Part shown: positions 21,121 to 32,777 of the stretch, piece by piece
Numbering within the stretch: the first letter of the stretch is position 1
How the letters are laid out: every line of letters starts with the position of its first letter
NCBI GenBank assembly: GCA_033002965.1
Contig: JAURVB010002008.1
Coordinates: 30,914 to 94,913 of the forward strand
Direction of reading: 5' to 3'
Origin: Piper betle
Lineage: Eukaryota > Streptophyta > Magnoliopsida > Piperales > Piperaceae
DNA length: 64,000 bases
Translations under genes and position numbers: made by a program
Notes under the pieces: generated by a model
Databases searched by the model: none
Told to the model about the DNA's origin: nothing
What the model saw: the letters and a program-made list of their open reading frames with translations, nothing else

Positions 21121-23953
21121 TGTAAAACCCGTGACTCGAGTTAGGGTTTTACGTTATCGAACCAGTCGGTTCAACCGTTGGTTCAAATCGAGTCAGTTTC
21201 ATGAACCGCGTGCTGAGCCGAGGCCAGCCGTGAGTTATGAGCGATGAGAGTCAGGTGTACCTGAATATATGATGATAACGTCGAGAAGATGGTGAGAAAT
21301 GAGTTATCAGAATATATGAAAGTATGCAGTATTTTTTCTTTTTATATGTTTGATCGAAGAAATAGTTTTAGGCCGAATAACGCGTTGGGACGCGTTGGAT
21401 TATATTCGGGTGGGTTATTAGTTATAGAGCATGCCATTTGGATGTTGTTGTGTTTGTTTTATTTTATGGAATTTTTCCATATTTTTCTAGATTTGTTTTA
21501 GAATTTATTACGAATTAGTTATTATTTTGACTCGAGTAGGAATCGAGTCAATACTTATTTACGAAACTGCCATTGAGGGTATTTTTCTCCCTCCCGACCA
21601 TTCTTCACCCAAACCCTCGCCGCCCCTCATGCTCGTCGCCGCCGCCGACGTCGTGCAGCCGCCGATCAACGCTGCCCTGCCCCGCCGTGCCGTCGCCGTG
21701 CCGCCACGACCCACCTCGGCCACCGTCTCGCCGCCACGACGCCGGAATCGCCCCACAAACCACCTCGGCCGCCGCCAGTTCGAGCCGGATTCCGCCGCCG
21801 TCCGGGCTGCGCCGCCGCCGCTGTGGCCCCGACGACCACCCCTCGCCGTCGCCGACATTTCCCGACCATCCCGAGCGCCGTCGAGGCCGGCCGGAGCCCC
21901 GATCGGAGCACGCCGCCACCGCCGCCCATTTCGACGCCGCCGTCGACGGCCATCGCCGCCTCGATTACCCTGTTTGACACCACCATCGGACCGAGCTCGT
22001 CGAGCTGGTGCCGATAGACCCCCTGATTGCTCTGTCCCGAATCATCGTCGGAAAACCGCCGGAAAACCGTCGACACTCGCCGGAAAACTGCCGGAACCGC
22101 CGGAAATTGGATTTTGGGAAATTCGCCGGATCATCCGCCGAACGCACCCGGTCCAATCTGATCGAACTTCGGACGCCGCTAGGTGCCGAATTCGAGTTTC
22201 GAGCCACGAAACGGAAACCCTAGCCGTCGCCGATTTTCGACGACGCGAGGTATAATTTATTTTAATTTAATTATTTGAAAGTTTTGATTATTAGAATTGC
22301 ATGCTAGGATTGGTGAATTGTATGTTATAATAATATATATAAATGTAGATTTGATTAAGGATAAAATATGAAATTTGTTTGATTGAGTGGTGTTAAAAAT
22401 GGAGGCTAAGAAATTAATTAGGATAACTAGGCGATGATCATGATCTAATGCAAACTAGCCTAAGTAGACTTGCTAGAATTGATATAGGTTAATGTGTGTT
22501 GATTGATGAGTGATTGTGTTGATTGTATGTGCATGCTATAGGATGTGTGATTCATCATGCAGGCATTAGTTTTTAGCTTGATTGTGTAGGTACGGTGTAG
22601 GAGCTCGCCGCCTAGGCGCGTGGACCCGTTTGGAGCTTCTACCAGGTCCGTTTAGGACTCGTTCTCTATTTTACGCTATTCCATTGTGTATTTGATTTAT
22701 CATGTGCAGGACGAGTTAAGTGGCATTTTATCGGATCCCACTTAACTCGGGTCATTTAGCTAAGAGTTCTTTTTCGGATTAATAGCCCTCGAGGATGAGA
22801 TCCCTCGAGTTTGTTTTCGAACTTCAGATCCAGCTCATGTTGCCTTCGGGCCTATTGTATAAATCCCAACCAGACCTATATATATGTATAGTTTTCGTGT
22901 TTTTGTGAGAGATTGAATGAGGGAAATCCGACTACCGTGCTACGCGAGCGGGCACGTGTGTGTTGATAGTGGGCTCTGGAATGGTGTGCGGGCCGTTTCA
23001 TTCCCGAGGGATCCTGACAACTCCACCTTTGAGTTCCTCAAACCCGAAGAAGTGTGGAGGTTCACGGGTACTGCATTGCAGCGCATGTCTAGACTTGTGT
23101 TTTCAAAGGGTACTGAAGGCGACTGCCTGAGAGTACTCGGCCTTCGTGCTCAAGGCCAGGAGTAATATGGAAGGTGCAGAGGGTGGACAGGAATGAGATT
23201 TGACGCGAGAAGCAATAGAGAAATGGCCGAGGCATGAGAATGTGAAAGATAGGGGGACGTTGTCGACCTGAGGGCGACGGCTCCCGTATGTGCCCTGATG
23301 AGAGTTCTTGAGGAAGTACATGGTTTTCATTCAACAGGAGAGTTTGCTCTCCTGTGCCAGATTGATATTAGTTATTTTCCGGGCCGGTAACACTCGTTAC
23401 TGACGGTTTTTCTATATATATGTAGGTGAGAAATGCGAGCGATGAAAGCTGTCGGGACTGCGGAGGAGCAGCACGGAACCGCGCACACATGTACCTGCCG
23501 CGTGTAATCTATAATGACGGTGTGTTATTGCTACGTGAATGATAATTTTGATGTGTTTGCTTGGATGAATTACTTGTCATGAAACGAACTGATAAATATG
23601 AATGAGTAGGGAGCCTTGGAGTTCAGACTCGGCTCGGGTAAAAACGAATGAGATAATGATTTAATGTCACGGTAGATTGTTATGTGTTATCGTATTTTTA
23701 TAAAATAGTATATATTTTCTTTTGGTTTCGCATTTGTTGTTTTGTCTTATTTTGCTTGTACATCATAGCATGCATGTAGGACCGCGTTAGAACCCAATTG
23801 TTCCCATTCATGCATTTCACATTTGCATCTCCATCTTGAAACGCCGAGAGTAGATCTTGGTCGGCTTAACCGAATCTAGTAGATTAGCGAACGGTTCGGT
23901 CGCCGGTGACATTTCTGGGTCGGTTCATGGGTGAGCCGAAACGGGGTGTTACA
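21121..23953 (+). mobile_element. Family A solo LTR, intact (2833 bp), imperfect TSD TTTAG/TTTAA
   Basis: It starts TGTAAAACCCGTGACTCGAG and ends GGGGTGTTACA and is closely similar to 18154-21012 throughout, including the GC-rich tract (21590-22250), the TATA stretch near 22878 and the CCTCGAGGATGAGATCCCTC segment. The flanking 5 bp are TTTAG (21116-21120) and TTTAA (23954-23958), a match at 4 of 5 positions. The 242-codon frame starting at 21527 begins like its counterpart in the preceding copy (MTR.G.ESIL.YETAIEG) but then diverges in frame, so I do not call it a gene. Confidence 0.8.
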
Positions 23954-24420
23954 TTTAAGACTCGTCTCTACTTGTTATTCTATTCCATCGTGTTTTGATT
24001 TAGTGATTGCATGATAAGTTAAGTGGTATTTTATTAGATCCCACTTAACTTGAGCCATTTAGTTGAATAATTTTTGGATTAATAACCCTCAAGGATAAGA
24101 TCGAACTTGATTTCAGATCTACCGTAAGTACATAATTTTAACGAGTTTATAATGAGACGAGAGATTGTGAAACCGATTTACACGTACCATGAGCGCGTGC
24201 ACGTGCTAGTCACAACATGCTTTGGATTAGTGAGAGGGTTGTTCCACTCCCAAGGGATGTTGATAACTCCGCATTTTAAATTTCATCACACCCGGAAAAA
24301 TGTGGAGGTTTATAGTGCACGTCCGGACATGTGGTTCAAAGGGTATTGAAGGTGACTTCCAGAGAGCATTCGACATTTGTGCTAAAGGTCAGGATATACT
24401 AACATGCGATGTTAAAATTC
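23954..24420 (+). repeat. Right flank of the older family A copy
   Basis: From AAGACTCGTCTCTACTTG on, this continues the family A order (TAAGTTAAGTGG, CCCTCAAGGATAAGATC, GGTTTATAGTGCACG, CAAAGGGTATTGAAGG) but is strongly diverged and stops at about 24420. It is the target into which 21121-23953 inserted. Confidence 0.7.
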
Positions 24421-24604
24421 GTAAGATAAAACTATTAATTTAACTACTAGCGTACAAACGATACAGAAATGGATTTAAAAACATAGTCTGGAACCACTGA
24501 ATGACCAATTAAAATTATAAATACATGCATAATTGTACATATTATGCTAGAACACACAATGACACTACGTGTAGCCTGGACAACTCAACGGAGCATACAA
24601 CTAA

Positions 24605-25130
24605 ATTATACATACATGCCTACATCATACACACATGTATCAAAATCTAGTCGACGGTAACATGTCTACATCATACTTAATGACTTCTTAAACCTTATCA
24701 TAAATGGAGGAAAATAAAATCATAATCTATATGTGAAAGAGATATGAAAATTAGGAAGTAGGAATAGGAAGAGGAAAAGAAAATAGAGATACTATGGGCT
24801 TTCTCCATTGTACGCTTAACCTTAACTCTTTTTATAGAGGCTAAAGGCAAAGAGGATGACATAACGAAATACAAAAAGATAACAAATAAAAAAAATGATA
24901 AAAAAATACAAAAAAATAAAGACAACTAATAATGAAATACGAAAAGATAATAAATAAAGCTTAATAGAAACAATCCATGAATATTATTAAATAAAATTTA
25001 TTTAATAATATTTAAGATTCATTCCAAGATAAAATAACGTAGTTATTTTGGAGTTTTACAATATCCTCTCTTTGAAAATTTTTGTCCTAAAAATATGTTA
25101 AGGTCATAATGATAAAATTACTCAATCGTA
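24605..25130. repeat. Family C, first copy
   Basis: Homologous in direct orientation to 30606-31290. Shared landmarks are AAAATCTAGTCGACGGTAAC, GAAAAGAAAATAGAGATACT, the run of AATAATGAAATACGAAAAGA, TATTATTAAATAAAATT and AGTTTTACAATATCC. The first copy has only about one and a half of the 53-bp units that are amplified in the second. Confidence 0.8.
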
Positions 25131-25195
25131 GAAACATTTCAAGTACATTCTACTAATATATTGGATCGTACTCCGATGGGTATTATGTAACACCC

Positions 25196-28142
25196 TAAAT
25201 CTGGTGTACGCTCGTGAACTAAACCGGCATGTTACAGACACCGGTTAGGTCAGATAACCCGAACCCAACTCGTGCGGTTCTAATCTCGGCGTCTTAAGAT
25301 GAAAATACGACTCGTCATGCATGGATAAATGCTCAAAATCCTAACATGATACTACATGAATGACGTGCAAGGTAATTCATACAACAATAAGATTACAATC
25401 AAAATTAATAAAAATTCTAAAATACAACGGACAGAAGTCTCCCCTAAAAGTGCAATTAGGGTCCACCCTGTCAAAATAATATATATAAGTATATATGCAT
25501 ATATCAACAATTTCATTAACACACAATCTAATATACTGTAAACTCATTCTAGAACTGGGGTCTCAACCCACAACTCTTCCACTGTGCACTCTCTATTCAT
25601 GTTTCACATTCTATCATGTCTTAATATGTAATCATGTCACATCATCATGTCTCAAGCATTTAATCACACCATTCACTATATAATAACATCATAAACACAA
25701 TATAATCACTCAATCGACTAACATGTGTGCAAGCGACAACAGTGCTCTTCCGTCCAAGCTGGGTCCTCTAACTCATGATTATTACCTACATATAGTATAA
25801 AACACGTCAGTAACAAGTGTTACTGGTCCGGAAAATAAAATAACTATAACAAGCTGGCTATGAGAGCAAACTCTCATATGAAAGAAAATATCATATACTC
25901 TACGTGAACACTCTGAAGGGCACTACTGAAGAGCCATTGGGCTGTAGACCCGATAGCAGCCCGAACTTACTGATCTGCTGATGCTGATCCCGCTCTCGAC
26001 ATTTTCTTACTTCATTTTCTGGTCTCAAATCCTAAGCCCTCTCCTTACCTCCATATTTCTCCTGGCCTTGAGCACGAAGGCAGAGTCTCGGCAGTCGCTT
26101 TAGTACCCTTTGAACCACAAGTCCAGACATGCGCTGTACTAAACAGTACCCGTAAACCTCCACGTTCTCCGGGTGTGAGGAACTCAAATGTGGAGTTGTC
26201 AGGATCCCTCGGGAATGGAACAGTCCGCTGGCACTAATCCAAAGCCCGCTTTGACTGTCACGGCATCCGCTCATGGTACGTGTAGTCGGTTTCTCCATCT
26301 CTCGTCTCACTGAAAACGCGAAAACTACACACACACACACACACACACACTATATATATGTAGGGTTGGGTAGGGATTTATATAATAGGCCTGAAGGCAA
26401 CTTATGGTGGATCTTGTTTTCGAAATCATCCTCGAGGGATCTCATCCTTGAGGGGTTATTAATCCGGAAATCTGTTCGGTTAAATGGCTCGAGTTAAGTG
26501 GGATCCAATAAAATGCCACTTAACCCGTCCTGCAGGCAATAAATCAAACATGCAATAGAAGAGAGTAAAACAGAGACGAGTCCTAAACGGACCTGGTAGA
26601 AGCTCCAAGCGTGTCATCACGCCTAGACGGCGAGCTCCTACTCCGTACCTACACATCAAAACTAAATACTAACGCCCGCTAACTAAATGATGCATCAAAC
26701 TCAACATGACCAATACACACTCACAATACAACCAACATCAATGAACAATCAAATATTCATAAGTATGAAAGAAATTCTAACTCCTATTCATACCAATCTT
26801 ATCGTGTTTTTTCTAAGTTACGTCGTAATCACTTATCATGCTCTCATTAGATCACTTACTCTTCATTCACACTTAATCTCATCATGCAACTTATCGTTTC
26901 ATCCATAATTAAGCATTGATCACATCAACTACTCAATCCTAGCATGCTATGCTAACAATCATCAATTTTAAATAATCAAATCAGAGGTAATTATACCTCT
27001 CGTCGTTGGCGATCTGCGATGGTTAGGGTTTCGTCGTGCGTCTCAAAGCTCAAGTTCGACTCTCGCCGGCATCCAAAGTCGATCAGGTTCGACTGGATGA
27101 ACTCTGTGGAAGATCAGGCGAATTCTATCAAATCCGGTTTTTCGGCAAGTTTCGGTGGTTTTTCGACAGGTTTCAGTGGTTTTCCGGTAGCTTCCGGCGA
27201 CAATTGCTGGCGGCGTCTACTAGCTGGATATGGGTCATATTGGGTACTATTGGAACCGGCTCGGTGAGCCTGACGTGTCTATGGCATCAACATGGTCGGT
27301 GGAGGCAGAGGCGGCGGCTCATCGAAAAATGGCAAAAATAGGGCCGGCGGCAGTGGGTAGCTAGATCCGGCCGGCTTGGGCGGCGATGGCCTCCACTCCG
27401 GTCAGGGAAGGTCACTGGGTGGTCGAGGCTACAGCTGGATTACGGCGGCAACGGTCGCTGGCGGCACGATCGGCGATGGAAGCGCGGTGCAAAGACATGG
27501 TTTCCTCGCATTGCGGCAGCTAGATGGTGGCCGGGCCTGGTCAGAGCGACACGGCGACGCCATGGTAGGGCTAGGCGACGACGCCCGGTGGCAAGCGACG
27601 ACGGCGCCGGTGGTGGTGGCACCAAATAGTGGGGGCGTCTAGGGTTTGGAAGGGGAAAGTGTCGGGGAGTAGAAGAAATGGTTGGGTGGCAAACTTGTAA
27701 ATATTACTTGACTCGTCTCCGTCTCGAGTCAAGAATACTAACTAACTCGTAGAAAATCCTAAAAAATCCAGAAAAATTGGGAAAAATCCCGTAAAATCAA
27801 ACAAACACCAAAACATTGTAATGATATGCTCTAGAACTATCAACCCACCAAACTGCCCATAACGCATCCAAACGCGGTAAACAGCCTAAGACTAATTCTA
27901 CGATCCACTATATATAAAATAAAAAAATAATTGGCATACTCTCATATATTTAGATAACTAATTCTGTTATGCTGTGTTCATGGCGTTATCATCATATACT
28001 TGGCTACGCATGCCCCTCATAGCTCATACACGTGACTGGCGTCGGCTCAGTACACGTGTTCTGAAATTGACTCGACTCAAAAATAACGTTCAGACTGACC
28101 AGTTCTGAATATAAAACCCTGACTCAAATCGTAGGTTTTACA
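25196..28142 (-). mobile_element. Family A solo LTR, minus strand (2947 bp), TSD TATTA
   Basis: On the plus strand it begins TGTAACACCC (25196) and ends GGTTTTACA (28142), and TATTA stands on both sides (25191-25195, 28143-28147). Reverse-complemented, it follows the same order as the 18-21 kb copy: 5' hairpin, GC-richer tract (27000-27640), the CCCTCGAGG segment (near 26430) and the 3' end. It is more diverged than the two plus-strand copies. An (AC)n run (26325-26350) lies next to its TATATATATG box. It interrupts another family A copy that continues at 28148. Confidence 0.85.
26325..26350. repeat. (AC)n microsatellite
   Basis: Thirteen AC dinucleotides adjoining TATATATATG, inside the minus-strand family A copy. 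Confidence 0.9.
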
Positions 28143-28147
28143 TATTA

Positions 28148-30605
28148 AATGTGCTAACTTAACATTTTGGGGAATATATTCTGATAACTCGAGTCAAGTT
28201 TTATTTACGAGTTGGCCACCGAACGCACCGACACCATCTTCTCCCCCAAACCCCTACCCCCTGACACCTTTCCCCTCCAAACCCTCACTGTCGCTTGTGT
28301 TTGTCATTGCCGCCACCCACAATGGCTCCCAATGGGTTCCCGACTTCCCGACCGAAGAGTAGCCCAATGCCGCCCACAACAGGCGGATCTGCACACCCCA
28401 CCGCCGATAGTCCTGTTTACCCTTTTCGGGCGAGTTGCCACCTCCACCGACCTCATCAACGTCGTAAGCACGTCAGGCTCGCCGAGCCGATGCCAACATA
28501 CCCCATACTACCACTATCCGGTCAGTAGCCGCCACCGACAACTGTTGCCAGAAAGCCGCCGAAAAACCATCGAAACCCGTTGGAAAACCATAGAAACCTG
28601 CTAGAAAACTGGATTCGCTGGAATTCGCCGAACTCATCTAGTCGAATCTGATCGAACTTCAAATGCCACTGAACACCAAATTCAAGCTCCAAGAAGCGCA
28701 ACAAAACCCTAGCCATCACTGAATGCCGACGACATGTGAGGCATAATTTATTTTAATTTAATTATTTAAAAGTAATGATTATTAGCACGACATGCAAGGA
28801 TGCTAGGATTGAGTGATTGATGTGTTCGATATATTTATGTTAATAAAATTATGAAGATGTGTGACTATGTGATATTAAAACGAATGCTAAGGAATTAATT
28901 AGGTAGATTAAATAATTATTGTAATCTAATGCAATGTAGAGTAAGAAAACTTATACTGATTATTATTGAGGTGTGTTGATTGATGCATGGTTGATGTGAG
29001 TATGCTATAGGATGTGTGAATGCATCATGAGTGGGTGTTAGTATTTAATTTTGATGTGTAGGTACGGAGTAGGAGTTTGTCGTCTAGGCGCGTGGACATG
29101 CTTGAAGCTTCTACCGCTTCTACCAGGTCCGTTAGAACTCGCTTCTGGTTTTACCTCTATACTCCATCGTGTTTTGTTTTTACAGGTAAGCAAACATGTC
29201 GAGTTCTTGATTTATTGTATCTCACTCCATGCGGGCCATTTAGTCGCACATTATTTTCAGATTAATAACCCTCAAAGATGAGATCCCTCGAGTTTGTTTT
29301 CGAAACTCGGATCCAGCTCACGATGCCTTCTGCATATTATATAAATCCCTACCCAGACTTATATGCATGTAGTTTTTGCGTTTTCAGTGAGAGATGAAAT
29401 GAGGGAAATTCGACAACCATGCTACGCGAGTGGGCATGTGCCAGTCAAAGCCAAAAATATCGACAACCATACTACGCGAGCAGGTATGTGCCAGTCGATA
29501 GCGGGCTCTGGATTCGTGTGTAGTCCATTCCATTTTCGAGGAATCCTGATTAACTGACCCTTTGAGTTCCTCAAACCCGGAGGAGTGTAGAGGTTTACGG
29601 GTACTACTATGTGGCGAATGTCTAGACTTGTGGTTTAAAGGGTACTGAAGGCGCATGCCTGAAAGTATTCGGACTTTGTACTCAGGGCCAAGAGTAATAC
29701 GGAGGATGTAGAGGGCGGAAGAGAAAAGAATGAATTTACTGCGCAAGGGATAGATGAAAATGCCAAGTCATGAGAATGAGAGAGAAAGGGGATGTTGTCG
29801 AGCCAAGGCCAGCGACTCCTAATTAGTGCCCTTATGAGAGTTCTAGTGGAAGTTATGAGTGTTTTACTTTAACAGGAGGGTCAGCCCTCTTGTGTTAGTT
29901 TGTTACTAGCTATTTTTGGACCAGTAACGCTCGTTACTAATAGTTTTCTATTATTTATGAAAGTGAGAATCTTGAGGATTGAGCGCTATTAGGACCATAG
30001 AAGAGTAGTAAAGCGGCTGCACACATGTACCTACCGAACTAAATGAATGGCAATGATTACCTACCGAACGTAATGAATGGTAATGATGATTTCTAAGCTG
30101 TGTGAATGATGAGTTTGTTTAAGATTATTCTGTGAAATGCTATGAACATTTTGCCTATGAAAGCGAAACTAGAGTGAAAGTGAACAGGGAGCCTTGGAGT
30201 TTAGACTCGGCTCGAATGAGGCAGAAAGTGGAAAAGACTAGAATGGAAATGATAATGTCATGTTTTGGAATTATATTGATATGAATATTTATTGTTGTCG
30301 TGGGCAGGTTAGCCTCCTATTGCACTTTTAGAGGAGACTTTGTATGTTTTGTTTTAAAAATATTATTTATTTTTGAACTTGTTTTCACTGTTGTTCTGTT
30401 TGTGAATGATATCATATCATGGCATGCATGTAGGGCCATGTTAGAACCCAAACATCCCATCCATGCATTGCATACTTGCACTACCATTTTAAGACGCCGA
30501 GGGTAGATCCGAGTTGGCTTAACCAAATCTAGTAGATTAGGGAACAGTTTAGTCATCGATGACATTTTCGGGTCGGTTCATGGGTGAACCGAAACGGGTG
30601 TTACA
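28148..30605 (+). mobile_element. Family A copy interrupted by 25196-28142; 3' end intact
   Basis: Starting mid-element, it shows the family order: TTATTTACGAGTTGGCC, a shorter and less GC-rich tract (28230-28730), TAGGTACGGAGTAGGAG (29058), CCCTCAAAGATGAGATCCC and the end GAAACGGGTGTTACA (30605). The bases before the insertion (about 25160-25195, including GATGGGTATTA) resemble the family sequence just upstream, so the minus-strand LTR landed inside this copy. Its 5' terminus is lost or unrecognisable. The GC tract has drifted strongly by C-to-T-type changes. Confidence 0.7.
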
Positions 30606-31290
30606 ATAAGCATACACATGTATAGGAATCTAGTTGATAGTAACATGCCTACATCACACATAACCATACACATGTACCAAAATCTAGTCGACGGTAACAT
30701 GCCTACATCACACATAATAATACATATATATCAAAATCTAGTCGACGGTAACATACCTACATTATATATAACCATTCACATGTATTAGAATATAGTCGAT
30801 AATAACATGTCTGCATCATACTTAATGACCTATTAAACCTTATCATAAATGGATAAAAATAAACTCATAAATTATATGCGATAGATATATGAAAATCAAG
30901 AAATAGGCACTAAGAAGAGGAAAAGAAAATAGAGATACTATGAATTTTCTCATATATCGTACATTTAACCTTAGCCCTTTTTATACAGGCTAAAGATGAG
31001 ATGATGCAACGAAATATGAAAAGACAATAAATAAAGACAACTAATAACGAAATACGAAAAGATAATAAATAAAGGCAGCTAATAACGAAACACAAAAAGA
31101 CAATAAATAAAGCTTATTAGAAAAAATGCATAAATATTATTAAATAAAATTAATTTAATAATATTTAAGATTCATTCTAACATAACATAAGCTAGTTATT
31201 TTCGAAGTTTTACAATATCCCAACTTGAGAATTTGTATCCTCGAAAATATATTAAGGTCATAATGAGAAGATTACTCAATCGTCTAACTA
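30606..31290. repeat. Family C, second copy
   Basis: Direct counterpart of 24605-25130, opening with about four tandem 53-bp units and ending with TTTTACAATATCCCAACTTG and AAGATTACTCAATCG. It contains only A-rich non-coding sequence. Confidence 0.8.
30614..30830. repeat. 53-54-bp tandem repeat, about four units
   Basis: Each unit has the pattern ACATGTA..AAATCTAGTCG followed by ACGGTAACATGCCTACATCA, with units starting near 30616, 30669, 30722 and 30777. The last unit matches the single unit in the other family C copy best. Confidence 0.8.
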
Positions 31291-31479
31291 TAATATCAAA
31301 CTTGAGATATTTGAATTATAAATAAAATTTTAGATGAATTATATTAAAAAATAACATCAATAGATACAAATCAAGATAGTTCGGACTTGATTCAAACTCG
31401 AATTGACTCGAATCTAACGAGCCGAGCTTGAATTAAGTAAAACTCAACTTCACTCTCCAAATGAGCACCACTTACGGCC

Positions 31480-31905
31480 CCTTCCATGTTAAGTTGAGAC
31501 TTGACCCGTAATAAATTCTAAAAAATCCAAAAAAATCAGAAAAATTCCATAAAATAAAACAAACACTATGACATCCAAATGGGATGCTCTATGACTAGTA
31601 ACCCACCTGAATACAATCTAACACGTCCTAATGTGTTGTTCAGCCTAAAATAATTTGACAGCCACAAAATGAAAAACAAAAAGCAAAATCATCAACTATA
31701 TACCCTTATATCTACTGATAACTCAATTTGCTGATGCGTATCGGATGCTATCATTGAATACTAGGGTATACATGAGCCCTCATAGCACATGCACATGGTC
31801 GGCCTCAGCCCCGCACACGTGATATGAAAGTTGAACTGACTTGGACCACTGCCGAACTGATCTACTAACGACTATAAAACCTTGACTTGAGTTGCAGGTT
31901 TTTCA
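31480..31905 (-). mobile_element. Family A fragment (5' end only), minus strand
   Basis: On the minus strand the fragment runs from the terminal hairpin (TATAAAACCTTGACTTGAG on the plus strand near 31872) to the TCTAAAAAATCCAAAAAAAT segment near 31515. That corresponds to about the first 400 bp of the family. The CTCGAG core has decayed to CTTGAG. Confidence 0.65.
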
Positions 31906-31916
31906 CCTCGATTGGA

Positions 31917-32755
31917 GGTTTTAACACCTCAATTCGGTTCACCCGTGAACCAGACCGAAAATGCTACCAGTGACCAAATTATTCGCTAATCTACCTAATT
32001 TTGTCAAGCCAACCCGGATCTACCTTTGGCATCTCAAGATGGTGATGCAAAGAGGGAGGCGTCAGTGGCACGGTGGCGGTGGAGTGGCATGGGTGGCAGC
32101 CAATTGACACCCAGAGCACGACGTGATCGTGCGATGTAGGGGCGTCATGGAGGTCGGGGGCTACTAGGGATGCTAGGGGTAGCATGACGACGGTGGGCGG
32201 CATCGATCGGCTGTAGTGCGGCTGCAGGAGGGGTCGTTGATGGTGAGGGTGGAGGCAGTGTTGAGGGTTTGGGGAGGAAAAGGTCAAGGAGAGTTCTTGA
32301 GGGCAATCTTGTAAATAAAAGTTGACTCGACCACCGGTTCAAGTCAAAAATATTAACTAACTCGTAATAAATACTTAAAAAAATCCACAAAAAATAGTGA
32401 GAAATTCCACTGGTTCTATGAGGGCTCATGTATACCCCATAACATCACAATGACATGTTCTATAAGTAATAACCCACCAAAACTACTCTATAACGCGTCC
32501 TAATGCATTATTCATTATAAAAATAATTCTACAATCAAATACAAAAAAATGCATACTCTTATATACTCTGAAAACCTATTTCTCACCATCTTTCTGACGT
32601 TATCATTATATACTCAAGTCACTTGACCCTCATCGCTTATAACTCACTGCTGCCTCGACTTAACACACAATTCATAAAACTGACTCGGCTCGAATCGATG
32701 GTTGAACCGACTAGTTCGCTAATGTAAAACTCTGACTCGAGTCACATGTTTTACA
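31917..32755 (-). mobile_element. Family A copy with large internal deletion, minus strand
   Basis: It begins on the plus strand near TTAACACCTCAATTCGGTTC (the family's 3' end) and ends GTTTTACA at 32755 with the complete terminal hairpin. Between them only the 3'-most about 120 bp, a short GC-rich tract (32040-32280) and the 5' about 450 bp remain, so roughly two thirds of the element are missing. Confidence 0.7.
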
Positions 32756-32777
32756 GTCGAGTGGTTTCCTCAGCTGG

